Assembly (NCBI RefSeq): GCF_000738775.1 | Contig: NZ_JPOC01000024.1 | Location: 62,001-126,000, forward strand | Direction: 5' to 3' | DNA length: 64,000 bases | Source: Prescottella defluvii | GTDB taxonomy: Bacteria; Actinomycetota; Actinomycetes; Mycobacteriales; Mycobacteriaceae | In this document: in pieces, positions 42,903 through 53,712 of the stretch | How positions within the stretch are numbered: the stretch's first letter is position 1 | Layout: each line of letters opens with the position of its first letter | The notes under the pieces: model-generated | The model's database searches: none | Told to the model about the DNA's origin: nothing | The model's input: only the letters and a program-made list of their open reading frames with translations | Position numbers and translations under genes: made by a program

Positions 42903-44573
42903 ATGACGGACAGGACATCCCCCGGTTCAGTCGCCGGCAACGGCGGGCTGGCAGTTGCACTCGCACTCGAAGCACTCGGTGTGGAATGCGTCTTCACGAT
43001 TCCGAGTGCGCACAATCTCGCCATCCTGAAGGCGCTTCACCGACGTGGTCGCATCCGTGTCGTCGGCTGTCGACACGAACAAGGTGTGGCACACGCGGCG
43101 GACGGATACGCGCGGACGACCGGTCGACTGGCCGTCGCAATCGTGAGCACGGGCCCCGGCACGGCGAACGCCATGGGCGGGTTGTACGAGGCCCACCATG
43201 CGTCGTCACCGGTCATGCTGATCACCAGCCAGGTCGAATCACGATATCTCGGTCGAGGATTCGGCTACGTCCATGAAGCCGACAATCAGGCCGCGATGCT
43301 CCGAACCGTCTGCAGCGAGGTCCGGACGGTCGAGCACGCGGACGCGATCGCCGAGACGATCGTCCGACTCGGGCGGGCGGCGGTACATGGGCGCCCACGA
43401 CCGGTTGCCGTCGAGATACCCACAGATCTGCAGGAGCAGGAGAACATCGAGATCGACGTCGGAGCCCTCGACGCGGAAGCGGGCAGGCCGATGCGCCGGA
43501 CGCGACCGTCCACCGACGCGATCGTCCGGGCCGGCGCCGCGCTCGCCACGGCTCGTCGGCCACTGATCTGGGCCGGTGGAGGCGTGATCCGCTCGGATGC
43601 TGCGGAAGCGCTGCAACATCTGGCCCGGAAGTGGCACGCGCCGGTGCTGACCAGTCGCGAAGGCCGAGGATCCATCTCGGAGGACGACGAACTGTCCCTC
43701 GGCGCGGTCGCCACCACCGCCGAGATGCGGGACTTCGTCGCCGACTGCGACGTCCTCCTCGCGGTCGGCACCAGATTCCAGCAGTATCCGACGGGCGAGT
43801 GGACGGTCCCGTTCCCCAGTCGGATGGTCCACCTCGACATCGACCCGTCGGTTGTCGGGCGCAGCTATCCGGCAGAGGTATCGGTGATCGGTGACGCTCG
43901 GATCGGGCTGGAGATGCTGGCGGAAGAACTCCCGGAGGTTCCCACCGAACACCTCGCCGCCCGGTCGACCCACATCGGCCGAGGTCGTGCAGCGGCAACC
44001 GAGATGCGGAACACGTTGAGCGCGAAAGCCGGCCGCGACCATCTCGCGATCTGCGAGTCGATCAACCGCCGGCGATCGCGTGACGGCGTGGTGGTCCGCG
44101 ACGCGACCGTACCGGCCTACGTCTGGGGCGAAGGCCTGCTCCACATCTGGGAACCGCGCACGTCGATCCGGTCCACGGCCGCGGGAATCGGTCCCGGCCT
44201 ACCGTTGGCGATCGGAGCCGCAGTGGCGTCCGGATCGCACGTGGTCCTGTTGCAGGGTGACGGCGGCTTCATGCTCAGCGTCGGTGAGCTGGCCACCGCC
44301 GTCCAGGTACAGGCGCCCGTGGTGATCTGCCTCTTCAATGACAGCGGCTATCAGATGCTTCGCAACATCGAGGCCCGGATCGGAGACGGCGAACTGCACG
44401 ACGTCGACCTCGCCACTCCCGATTTCGCCCAGCTTGCTTCGTCTTTCGGCGTCCGATCGGTTCGGGTTGCCGATACTGCCGCGTTCGACGCAGCATTCGC
44501 GGAGGCGCTGAGCACACCCGGGCCGACGTTGATCGACATCGACATGCTGTCGCTCGAGCCCCTGCGGCCGTAA
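42903..44573 (+). CDS. ThDP-dependent lyase/decarboxylase (acetolactate synthase/benzoylformate decarboxylase family)
   Basis: This 556-residue ThDP enzyme has the three-domain PYR-central-PP layout. VVGCRHEQGVAHAADGYAR holds the cofactor-activating Glu. LIWAGGGVIRSDAAEALQHLA marks the central domain. GDGGFMLSVGELATAVQVQAPVVICLFNDSG is the GDG-ND ThDP/Mg motif. The family decarboxylates 2-oxo acids or makes and breaks 2-hydroxyketones. A GGAAGGA site serves ATG 42903 or GTG 42897. It ends the operon from 41254 and is followed by a perfect hairpin. The substrate is unknown. Confidence 0.9.
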   Translation: MTDRTSPGSVAGNGGLAVALALEALGVECVFTIPSAHNLAILKALHRRGRIRVVGCRHEQGVAHAADGYARTTGRLAVAIVSTGPGTANAMGGLYEAHHASSPVMLITSQVESRYLGRGFGYVHEADNQAAMLRTVCSEVRTVEHADAIAETIVRLGRAAVHGRPRPVAVEIPTDLQEQENIEIDVGALDAEAGRPMRRTRPSTDAIVRAGAALATARRPLIWAGGGVIRSDAAEALQHLARKWHAPVLTSREGRGSISEDDELSLGAVATTAEMRDFVADCDVLLAVGTRFQQYPTGEWTVPFPSRMVHLDIDPSVVGRSYPAEVSVIGDARIGLEMLAEELPEVPTEHLAARSTHIGRGRAAATEMRNTLSAKAGRDHLAICESINRRRSRDGVVVRDATVPAYVWGEGLLHIWEPRTSIRSTAAGIGPGLPLAIGAAVASGSHVVLLQGDGGFMLSVGELATAVQVQAPVVICLFNDSGYQMLRNIEARIGDGELHDVDLATPDFAQLASSFGVRSVRVADTAAFDAAFAEALSTPGPTLIDIDMLSLEPLRP

Positions 44574-44579
44574 CTCCCC

Positions 44580-44611
44580 GATCCCCGGGCCACAGCCGTG
44601 GCCCGGGGATC
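44580..44611. terminator. Bidirectional hairpin after ThDP operon
   Basis: Perfect 14-bp arms 44580-44593 and 44598-44611 with a 4-base loop lie between convergent stops. Confidence 0.85.
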
Positions 44612-44617
44612 CCACCT

Positions 44618-46180
44618 CTAGTCGGTCATACCGACATGACGCAGATCGAAGACGCCGACACTGCGCCAGGGCATGTCGTCCGCTCCGACGACTCTGCCGT
44701 TCGAGATCGTGGCGTTGGTGAGGTTGCAGATCGGCACGTACATCGTCTCCTGCAACGTCTCGTCCCAGATCTCGTGATAGAGCGAGGCCCGCTCGTCCTG
44801 CGTCAGAGTCGGGTTCGCGGCCTTCGCAGCGAGTTCCGCGATCTCAGGGCTGCCGTTGGACAGGCCCCACTGACCGAGGAGATAGGTGTTCACCGTCTCC
44901 GCCGGATCGATCTTCGCGCTGAAATCATTGGAGACGAAGGATTCGAAGTCTCCCGCGGCGTAGCGCGGACCGGACTGCGTGTTCGGCACGGGATTCAGCT
45001 CCGCGTCGATCCCGGCCTGTGACAGCGCCTCCTGGATTACGTTCGCGGGCTTCTCCGTGTTGGTACCGGCAGCGAACGTCAGCGTTACCTTCGCCCCACC
45101 GGCCGCCTGCACAAGGCTCCGGGCCTTCTCGAGGTCGAACTCGTACGGGTACCGGTAGGTCGGATCGGCCGGCCAACTCCCGGCCGGATAGAACTGACGG
45201 TTCGGGGTGCACAGATCGGAGAACAGCGCGCCGATCGCCGCGGGATCGATCGCCGACGCCACCGCCTGCCGGACCTCGGGCTTCGCGAGATCGCCCTGCG
45301 ATCGCATCGAGACGCCGAGCAGGGTGCGGAAGGGAACTTCGTTCAGTTCGAGTGCGCCGGTGTCCGCGAGGGACTTCGCTGCGACGACCTCGCTCGCCGA
45401 ACTGACCCAACTGAGGTCCGTCGCACCCGTTCGGAGTCCGTTGAGCCTGGTGCTCGCGTCGGCTATCCACGTGAGCTCCATGCCCGCGAGCTTGCCGGCC
45501 TCCGGATCCCAGTTCGTTCCCTCGGCTCGGACCAGGCTCAACGACTCCTCGGGCACGTATCTCTTCACGACATAGGCGCCGGTACCGCTCAGGCCGGGGT
45601 CGCTCCGGATGTCGGTGCCGGCTGCGATCGCCTTGGGGCTGATCATCATTCCGGCGTTCGAGCTCAACACACCGGGTAGCTCCGCACCCACTCCAGGTTC
45701 CAGACGGAGGCGCACCGTGTGATCGTCGACGACCTCGACACCCGAGATGCTCTTCAGCACGGTGACCACCGTGCTGCCCTCCATGGTCTTACCGCGCTCG
45801 ATGCTCGCGGCCACCGCCGACGCATCGAACGGGGTGCCGTCGTGGAACGTCACCCCCTGACGCAGCTTCAACTCCAGATAGGCGCCGTCCGGAGCGAACT
45901 CCCACGACTCCGCCAGTCCCGGCTGCAGATTGTCGTCGCTGTCGACGACGGTGAGGCGGTCGAAGATCGGAACGAGGTAGCCCACTCCTCCGAACGTGGC
46001 CTGCAGATGCGGATCCAGATTGCGCGTCGGAGCGGCCGACGACACCCTCAGAATCGCCGACGGGTCGACCTCTCCCGACAGGGTCTGTGTGGCTGCGCCA
46101 CCGCCGCAACCACTCATCAGTGCAGCTGCGGTCACGATAACGGCAACGGATGCGGTTGCAGATCCGCGAAGTCTTTTCAT
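44618..46180 (-). CDS. Family 5 (peptide/nickel-type) ABC substrate-binding lipoprotein
   Basis: This 520-residue SBP_bac_5 lipoprotein has a signal peptide with lipobox LMSGC near residues 21-25. Residues such as PDGAYLELKLRQGVTFHDGTPFDASAVAASIER are the family signature, and GTGAYVVKRYVPEESLSLV follows. Such proteins bind oligopeptides, but also bile acids, opines and other amphipathic solutes. No dpp/opp permease genes lie nearby, so it is an orphan. The 468-base upstream region carries a dyad of the second regulator type (46386-46399). Confidence 0.9.
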   Translation of the reverse strand: MKRLRGSATASVAVIVTAAALMSGCGGGAATQTLSGEVDPSAILRVSSAAPTRNLDPHLQATFGGVGYLVPIFDRLTVVDSDDNLQPGLAESWEFAPDGAYLELKLRQGVTFHDGTPFDASAVAASIERGKTMEGSTVVTVLKSISGVEVVDDHTVRLRLEPGVGAELPGVLSSNAGMMISPKAIAAGTDIRSDPGLSGTGAYVVKRYVPEESLSLVRAEGTNWDPEAGKLAGMELTWIADASTRLNGLRTGATDLSWVSSASEVVAAKSLADTGALELNEVPFRTLLGVSMRSQGDLAKPEVRQAVASAIDPAAIGALFSDLCTPNRQFYPAGSWPADPTYRYPYEFDLEKARSLVQAAGGAKVTLTFAAGTNTEKPANVIQEALSQAGIDAELNPVPNTQSGPRYAAGDFESFVSNDFSAKIDPAETVNTYLLGQWGLSNGSPEIAELAAKAANPTLTQDERASLYHEIWDETLQETMYVPICNLTNATISNGRVVGADDMPWRSVGVFDLRHVGMTD

Positions 46181-46385
46181 CAGCTCCCCTTGTTTCGACG
46201 ATCGGTACGAATAAGACGGGACACTGCAGCAACACCGAATACACGGACGCGGGCATCCGCATACTCGGATGTAGGTGACAGACGCTTCACTCCGGCGCCT
46301 GAAACAGGCACGAACTCAAAGTATTTCGTGACCGGCGACCGGAGGATCGATCGTCGACGACTCTAGCAAGCATCGATGCAATGTC

Positions 46386-46399
46386 CAGCCGTTCGGCTA
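46386..46399. promoter_or_regulatory. Second-regulon dyad, SBP promoter copy
   Basis: CAGCCGTTCGGCTA contains AGCC-N4-GGCT arms and matches TAGCCAAACGGCTA at 50604 in 10 of 14 positions. It lies in the 468-base gap 46181-46648, about 206 bases upstream of the SBP start. The same gap holds GCATCGATGC (a perfect 10-bp palindrome at 46371-46380); I find no credible coding frame in it. Confidence 0.5.
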
Positions 46400-46608
46400 G
46401 TGGACTCGCCACGGTGAACATCGGCCGATCCGGCGATCACAGCATCCTCCGCGGAGTCGGGAAATCGCAAGAGGCGAAACGGAATCGAACCATCCCCCAG
46501 CGGCAGAACCCCCGCCGGCACGGCATGCCACCGCACCCGACCGTTCCACTCAGCGGGAAGTTCCGTTGCAGTTCACGCAGCGACGGTGTGACCTGGATCG
46601 CATCTACG

Positions 46609-46624
46609 CAGCAAACGTTTGATA
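46609..46624. promoter_or_regulatory. KstR2-like regulon operator, site 3 (sulfatase)
   Basis: CAGCAAACGTTTGATA is the most symmetrical core copy (GCAAACGTTTG). It overlaps GATACT, a possible -10 box, and lies 25 bases upstream of the sulfatase ATG, an ideal position for repression. Confidence 0.8.
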
Positions 46625-46648
46625 CTCTCAGCGATCCTGGAGGAACGT

Positions 46649-48904
<2,256 letters not shown>

Positions 48905-48963
48905 AGACCGACCAGGAACCGACCAGGATTCCGTTGCCGACCGACCGAAGGAAGACCGAACCG

Positions 48964-49932
48964 ATGTGGGCGTACGAACTGACGGGCCCGTCCGAGTTCC
49001 AGCGGGTGGAGATGCCGTCGTTGACTTCCGATGATCTCGAAGACGGCCAGGTCCTGCTCCGGACTCTGGCGGGAGGCATCTGCGGCAGCGATCTTCCGCT
49101 GTTCCTCGGCCGGCAGTCCTGGCTGTGGAAGGGCTCGACCACCCAGTCGAAGCCGGGGTTTCCCCTGCACGAGATTGCCGGAGTCGTCGTGTCGTCTCGT
49201 CATCACCGGTTGCAGCCCGGTGATCGGGTGGTGGGCTGGGCCAGTGGCTGCGACGCGCTCGCCGAGCTGACGGTCTGCGAGGGCGACGAACTCGCTCCGT
49301 ACGCCGCCGATCTCCCGGCAGAGGTAGCGGTCCTCCTCCAGCCCTTCGCCTGCGTCCTGTACGCGGTGGACCAGATCGGCCGGGTCGACGGCAAGGTCTG
49401 TGCGGTGATCGGACTCGGGCCGATCGGCGTGTTGTTCACGCACGTTCTCGCGTCCCGGGGTGCCGCCCGTGTCATCGGGGTGGACCGGGCTGACAAGGCG
49501 GATGTCTGCGCAAGTTTCGGGGTCGACGAGTTCGTCCGTGGGAGCAGCGACATGTGGGCCGCTCGTATCCTGCCGGACGAACGTCCCGACATCCTGATCG
49601 AGGCCGTGGGGCATCAGGTTTCGACTCTGACCGATCTCGTGACCGCGGCTGCGCCGGAAGGCCGGATCTACTACTTCGGACTGCCCGACGACCCCGTGTA
49701 TCCCTTCCCGCTGATGGAGTTCCTCCGCAAGAACCTCACCTTCGTCTCCGGGGTGACCCGTGATCGATCCACCGCCCTCGCCGCGGCGATCCGATACCTC
49801 GGTGAACATCCGGATCTTGCGCACACCTACGTCACGAACACCTTCCCGATCGATCAGGTGCAGGATGCGTTCACCGCGGCGGTGCGCCCCGTTCCGGGCC
49901 AAGTCAAGGTGTCGCTGGTCATGAGCGAATAG
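48964..49932 (+). CDS. Zinc-type alcohol dehydrogenase (MDR), short form
   Basis: This 322-residue medium-chain dehydrogenase has GGICGSDLPLF (catalytic zinc Cys), FPLHEIAGVVVS (zinc His-Glu) and VCAVIGLGPIGVLFTHVLASRGAARVIGVDRAD (Rossmann fold; Asp suggests NAD). The four-Cys structural-zinc lobe is missing, which explains the short length. It is 59 bases after the sulfatase on the same strand and probably oxidises the alcohol released by it or a related hydroxyl. DesC, the 20-alpha-HSD partner of DesAB in C. scindens, belongs to the same superfamily. Confidence 0.88.
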   Translation: MWAYELTGPSEFQRVEMPSLTSDDLEDGQVLLRTLAGGICGSDLPLFLGRQSWLWKGSTTQSKPGFPLHEIAGVVVSSRHHRLQPGDRVVGWASGCDALAELTVCEGDELAPYAADLPAEVAVLLQPFACVLYAVDQIGRVDGKVCAVIGLGPIGVLFTHVLASRGAARVIGVDRADKADVCASFGVDEFVRGSSDMWAARILPDERPDILIEAVGHQVSTLTDLVTAAAPEGRIYYFGLPDDPVYPFPLMEFLRKNLTFVSGVTRDRSTALAAAIRYLGEHPDLAHTYVTNTFPIDQVQDAFTAAVRPVPGQVKVSLVMSE

Positions 49933-50499
49933 CTATTGATCCGGGTGCTGCTGCCCGAGAACAGCATTCCGCACGTAGCTGTACACCCGCTCGGTCAGTT
50001 CGGGTTCCGGCTCGTCCTCCAGGCCCGCGATCACCCGGATGAACGGACCGAACAGCCCCCACCCCATCGCGGTACAGGTCATCGCGGCGGCCTGGATGCG
50101 TGCGTCCAGGTCGTCGTCCGCGCCGGCCTCCTCACGCAGTCGCCGACTCAGTTCCTGCAGCGCCGACGATGCCTCGAGGAGCTTTCCGGGATCGCGCCCC
50201 TCCAGCAGGGTATGCGCCAACATGCGCACGTAGACGGTCGATTTCGGGCGCATCAGATAGTCCACGGCAGCTTCGACACCCTCCGCCTCGGCGAACGAGG
50301 TCGACCATCGGCTGGAAGAGCTACGGAAGACGAGCTTGAGCAGGTCGTCCTTCGAGCCGATGTACTGGTGGATCAGTCCGTAGTTGACTCCGGCCGCGCG
50401 CGCGATGTCCCGCAGGGAAACGCGCGCCGGACCGTGTTCGGCGAACAGGTCGGACGCGGCCGCCACGATCTTCGCCACGTCTCGTTCACGCGCGTTCAC
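49933..50499 (-). CDS. TetR-family transcriptional regulator (second regulator of cluster)
   Basis: This 188-residue TetR protein has the HTH region LFAEHGPARVSLRDIARAAGVNYGLIHQYIGSKDDLLKLVF. A helical ligand domain of about 130 residues follows. GTG 50499 with GGAGG 7 bases upstream was chosen because upstream sequence lacks family similarity. Its TAG stop abuts that of the convergent dehydrogenase with no intervening base. The dyad at 50604-50617 in its own promoter, shared with the divergent ThDP gene, is the likely operator. Confidence 0.9.
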   Translation of the reverse strand: MNARERDVAKIVAAASDLFAEHGPARVSLRDIARAAGVNYGLIHQYIGSKDDLLKLVFRSSSSRWSTSFAEAEGVEAAVDYLMRPKSTVYVRMLAHTLLEGRDPGKLLEASSALQELSRRLREEAGADDDLDARIQAAAMTCTAMGWGLFGPFIRVIAGLEDEPEPELTERVYSYVRNAVLGQQHPDQ

Positions 50500-50603
50500 A
50501 ATCCCGCCTCCGATTCCGTCTGCCCGGTCGGCGTCAGTGTACGCACGCCCTGGGGTGACACCATCGCGAAAGGTGTTGACATCCAAGCGCCGCGCCCTAA
50601 TAT

Positions 50604-50617
50604 TAGCCAAACGGCTA
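50604..50617. promoter_or_regulatory. Second-regulon dyad, TetR/ThDP divergent promoter
   Basis: TAGCC-AAAC-GGCTA is a perfect 5-bp dyad located midway between the TetR start (50499) and the ThDP enzyme start (50724). Binding here would control both genes. Related copies occur at 46386 and, more weakly, at 58331. Confidence 0.65.
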
Positions 50618-50723
50618 GCCACATCCTTTCGATCGGCGTCGCTGCGACTCCGCGGCCGATCGATCACCACCGGCCGAGCGCCTTCGATTCGAAGTGCGCC
50701 TGAACGATAGGGAGCAGAATCCC

Positions 50724-52397
50724 ATGAAGTTCGGCGAAGCAGTCGCCCGCATTCTCGAGGCCGAGGAAATCGACGTCGTCTGCGGATACCCCCTGAACTA
50801 TGTCTTCGAATACGCGGCGGACGCCGACATCCGTCCGGTGATCACCCGGGCCGAACGAACGGGCGGACACATCGCGGATGCGATCTCGCGAGTGACCAGC
50901 GGTCGGAAGATCGGCGTGTACGCGACCCAGCACGGACCGGGCATCGAGAACGGCATGGGGGCCGTCGCCCAGGCGTACGGCGAGTCCGTGCCCATCCTGG
51001 TGCTCCCGATGGGCTATCGCCGAGACGAGGCCCACCTCGACCCGAACTTCAACTCCACGATCAGCCTGCGGTCGATCTCGAAGTCCGTCGAACCGATCAA
51101 CGACCCGAACCAGGTCGTTCCCGTCTTCCGCAGAGCCTTCAGCCGATTGAAGAACGGACGAGGAGGGCCGGTCGTGGTGGAAATCCCCCGCGACATGTGG
51201 TTCGAGGACGTCGACGAGCCCTTCGAGTACCAGCCGGTCGTCCGGACCCGGTCCGGCCCCGATCCGGACGCCGTGCGGCGCGCCGCGGAACTGCTCGTCG
51301 GCGCCGAGCGCCCGGTCATCTACGCCGGCCAGGGTGTGCACTACGCGCAGGCCTGGCCGCAACTCCAGCAGTTGGCGGAGATGCTGGCGATCCCGGTCAC
51401 CACGAGCCAGGAAGGCAAGAGCGCCTTCCCGGAGAACCACCCACTGGCCCTCGGCACGGGTGGACGAGCGATGCCGCGCACGGTCCATCACTTCCTCGGG
51501 AACGCCGATGTCATTCTCGGTATCGGATGCAGCTTCACCCCCACCGACTTCGGAGTCACGATCCCGAAGGGCAAGCGCGTGATCCATGCGACGCTGGACC
51601 CTGCCCACCTCGACAATGCCGTCGTGGTGGAAGTCGGGCTGGTCGGCGACGCCGCTCTCACCCTCGACGCGTTGTCGGAGGCGGTGAGCGAGATGACCGG
51701 CGGCGCCGTTCGAGACAGCGACGTCGTCGCGCGTGAGATTCGTCAGGTGCACGATGCATGGATGGCGGAATGGATGCCGCTGCTCACCTCCGACGAGAGT
51801 CCGGTCTCCGCATATCGGGTGATCTGGGAACTCATCCAGGCGACCGATCCCGCGGACACCGTCATCACGCACGATGCCGGTTCGCCGCGAGATCAGTTGT
51901 CCCCCTTCTGGAAGTCCGTCGAACCGCTGAGCTACCTCGGATGGGGAAAGACGACGCAGCTCGGATACGGACTGGGCCTCGCGATGGGCGCGAAGCTCGT
52001 TCACCCCGACAAGTTGTGCATCAACGTCTGGGGCGACGCCGCGATCGGCTTCACCGGTCTCGAGCTGGAAACCTGCGTGCGAGAGAACATCCCCGTCCTG
52101 TCGATTCTGTTCAACAACTCGTACATGGCCATGGAGACCAACGCCATGGGTTTGTCGCAGAAGAAGTTCGGCACGATGAACATCTCGGGCGACTACACAG
52201 CCATGGCCCGATCACTGGGTGCGTACGCCGAGCGCATCGACGATCCGAGCGAGATCGCCGATGCCCTCAAGCGTGGAATCGCACAGACCGAGGCGGGCCG
52301 CCCGGTACTCCTGGAGTTCATCACATCACGAGAGTTGCGCATCTCGACGCACGGCGGCGACACGTACATGTCGCCGGTGCCCGACAACTTCCGCTGA
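50724..52397 (+). CDS. ThDP-dependent enzyme of the 2-oxoacid decarboxylase/lyase family
   Basis: This 557-residue ThDP enzyme has VITRAERTGGHIADAISRV with the activating Glu and GPGIENGMGAVAQAYGESVPILVLP in the PYR domain. Its metal motif is WGDAAIGFTGLELETCVRENIPVLSILFNNS (GD-A instead of GDG, with NN). It is only distantly similar to the 42903 enzyme. The 2-hydroxyacid oxidase gene follows after 75 bases. A two-step oxidation and decarboxylation or C-C cleavage of a 2-hydroxy acid is therefore likely. ATG 50724 follows AGGGAG; an earlier in-frame ATG at 50694 lacks a site. Confidence 0.9.
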   Translation: MKFGEAVARILEAEEIDVVCGYPLNYVFEYAADADIRPVITRAERTGGHIADAISRVTSGRKIGVYATQHGPGIENGMGAVAQAYGESVPILVLPMGYRRDEAHLDPNFNSTISLRSISKSVEPINDPNQVVPVFRRAFSRLKNGRGGPVVVEIPRDMWFEDVDEPFEYQPVVRTRSGPDPDAVRRAAELLVGAERPVIYAGQGVHYAQAWPQLQQLAEMLAIPVTTSQEGKSAFPENHPLALGTGGRAMPRTVHHFLGNADVILGIGCSFTPTDFGVTIPKGKRVIHATLDPAHLDNAVVVEVGLVGDAALTLDALSEAVSEMTGGAVRDSDVVAREIRQVHDAWMAEWMPLLTSDESPVSAYRVIWELIQATDPADTVITHDAGSPRDQLSPFWKSVEPLSYLGWGKTTQLGYGLGLAMGAKLVHPDKLCINVWGDAAIGFTGLELETCVRENIPVLSILFNNSYMAMETNAMGLSQKKFGTMNISGDYTAMARSLGAYAERIDDPSEIADALKRGIAQTEAGRPVLLEFITSRELRISTHGGDTYMSPVPDNFR

Positions 52398-52472
52398 CCC
52401 TCGGGCCGGCCGCGGCCCGGGGCCCGTCGCGTCCGCACGTGCATCCACCATCTCGCAGAGGGGTTCGAACCG

Positions 52473-53669
52473 TTGACCGCCATCAATTTCCAGTGGCTCG
52501 CGAAACGCGAACCGATCACCGTCGAGGACTACCGGCGGCAGGCCCGCCGCGCGCTCCCCAAGATGGTGTGGTCGTTCGTGGACGGTGGTGCCGAGGACGA
52601 GACAACCCTCCGGGCCAACCAGAACTCCTTCGACGCCTGGCGGCTCCGGAGCCGTGTGCTGACCGGCGCCGACGGGACGGGACTGTCGACCGAGGTCGAC
52701 GGTGTCGAGCTGTCACTTCCCGTATTCCTCTGTCCGACAGGCATGACCGGTCTGACGCACTGGACCGGTGAGCGCAGTGCCGCCCGCGCCGCCGAGCGTG
52801 CCGGGACGCGCGCGGTGATCTCGACCGCCTCCAGCTACACCGTGGAGGAGATCTCGGCGGCGACCGACCAGGATCACTTCTTCCAGCTCTATCCCTGGAC
52901 CAGCCAGGCGACGGGAGAGCCACTAGCGAAGAAGTTCATCGATCGTGCCGGTCGCGCGGGATATCGGGGGCTGTTCGTCACCGTGGACGTTCCGGTGGCC
53001 GGCAACCGCGAACGTGAGCGCAAGTACGGCATGGGCATCCCACCCACCCTGACGCCGCGACGAACTCTCGACGCGGCGCTGCGCCCGGGGTGGTCCTACG
53101 GATTCCTCAGGCACCAGCGGGTGTCCTCCCGCATGCTGGACGACGAACGTGGACCGGCGGCCGCGATTCGGTCGGCCAAGGCGCAGCAGACGCTGATGCG
53201 ACCCGACCTGTGCTGGGACGACTTCGCGCAGATCCGGGAGTGGTGGGACGGCCCCATCTGCGTCAAAGGCATCCTCGATGCCGAGGATGCCGGCAAGGCG
53301 GTGGCCCTCGGCGCCGACAGCATCATGGTCTCCAATCATGGTGGGCGACAGCTCGATGGCGCACTCTCGAGCCTGGACGCCCTACCCGCGGTGGTCGACA
53401 GGGTCGGAGACCGGGTGCCGGTGTATCTCGACGGCGGCATTCGTCGCGGATCCGATGTAGTCAAGGCGCTCGCGCTCGGAGCACGTGCCGTCGGGATCGG
53501 CAGGCCGTATCTGTACGGACTGGCCGCCGGCGGCGAGGACGGCGTGGTGCACGTGCTCGAGATCCTCCGAGCGGAGATCGTACGGACGCTCGCGTTGATG
53601 GGCGTGGCCGACATCTCCGAACTGAACGCGAGTCATGTGATCCGTGTTGCGGGCCAAGACATCAGGTAG
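52473..53669 (+). CDS. FMN-dependent 2-hydroxyacid oxidase/dehydrogenase (LldD/mandelate-type)
   Basis: This 398-residue FMN barrel oxidises a 2-hydroxy acid to a 2-oxo acid. Visible active-site residues are Tyr140 (FQLYPW), Asp172 (TVDVPVAGNRE), Lys265 (CVKGI), and His289 and Arg292 (SNHGGRQLD). A late DGGIRRGSDVVKALALGARAVGIGRPYLYGLAAGGEDGV binds the FMN phosphate. No membrane-insertion loop is obvious, so an oxidase or soluble dehydrogenase is possible. The TTG start follows AGAGGGG. A perfect hairpin terminator follows. Its product would suit the upstream ThDP enzyme. Confidence 0.92.
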   Translation: MTAINFQWLAKREPITVEDYRRQARRALPKMVWSFVDGGAEDETTLRANQNSFDAWRLRSRVLTGADGTGLSTEVDGVELSLPVFLCPTGMTGLTHWTGERSAARAAERAGTRAVISTASSYTVEEISAATDQDHFFQLYPWTSQATGEPLAKKFIDRAGRAGYRGLFVTVDVPVAGNRERERKYGMGIPPTLTPRRTLDAALRPGWSYGFLRHQRVSSRMLDDERGPAAAIRSAKAQQTLMRPDLCWDDFAQIREWWDGPICVKGILDAEDAGKAVALGADSIMVSNHGGRQLDGALSSLDALPAVVDRVGDRVPVYLDGGIRRGSDVVKALALGARAVGIGRPYLYGLAAGGEDGVVHVLEILRAEIVRTLALMGVADISELNASHVIRVAGQDIR

Positions 53670-53674
53670 AGATG

Positions 53675-53704
53675 CGGGCCTCGATCCCGCAGGATCGAGG
53701 CCCG
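53675..53704. terminator. Bidirectional hairpin after 2-hydroxyacid oxidase
   Basis: Perfect 13-bp arms 53675-53687 and 53692-53704 with a 4-base loop lie between convergent stops. Confidence 0.85.
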
Positions 53705-53712
53705 TCGAGGGG

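Noticed and set aside
46381-46648. Small coding frame upstream of the sulfatase
   Set aside because: The frame runs into the sulfatase out of phase, has no ribosome-binding site and spans the operators.
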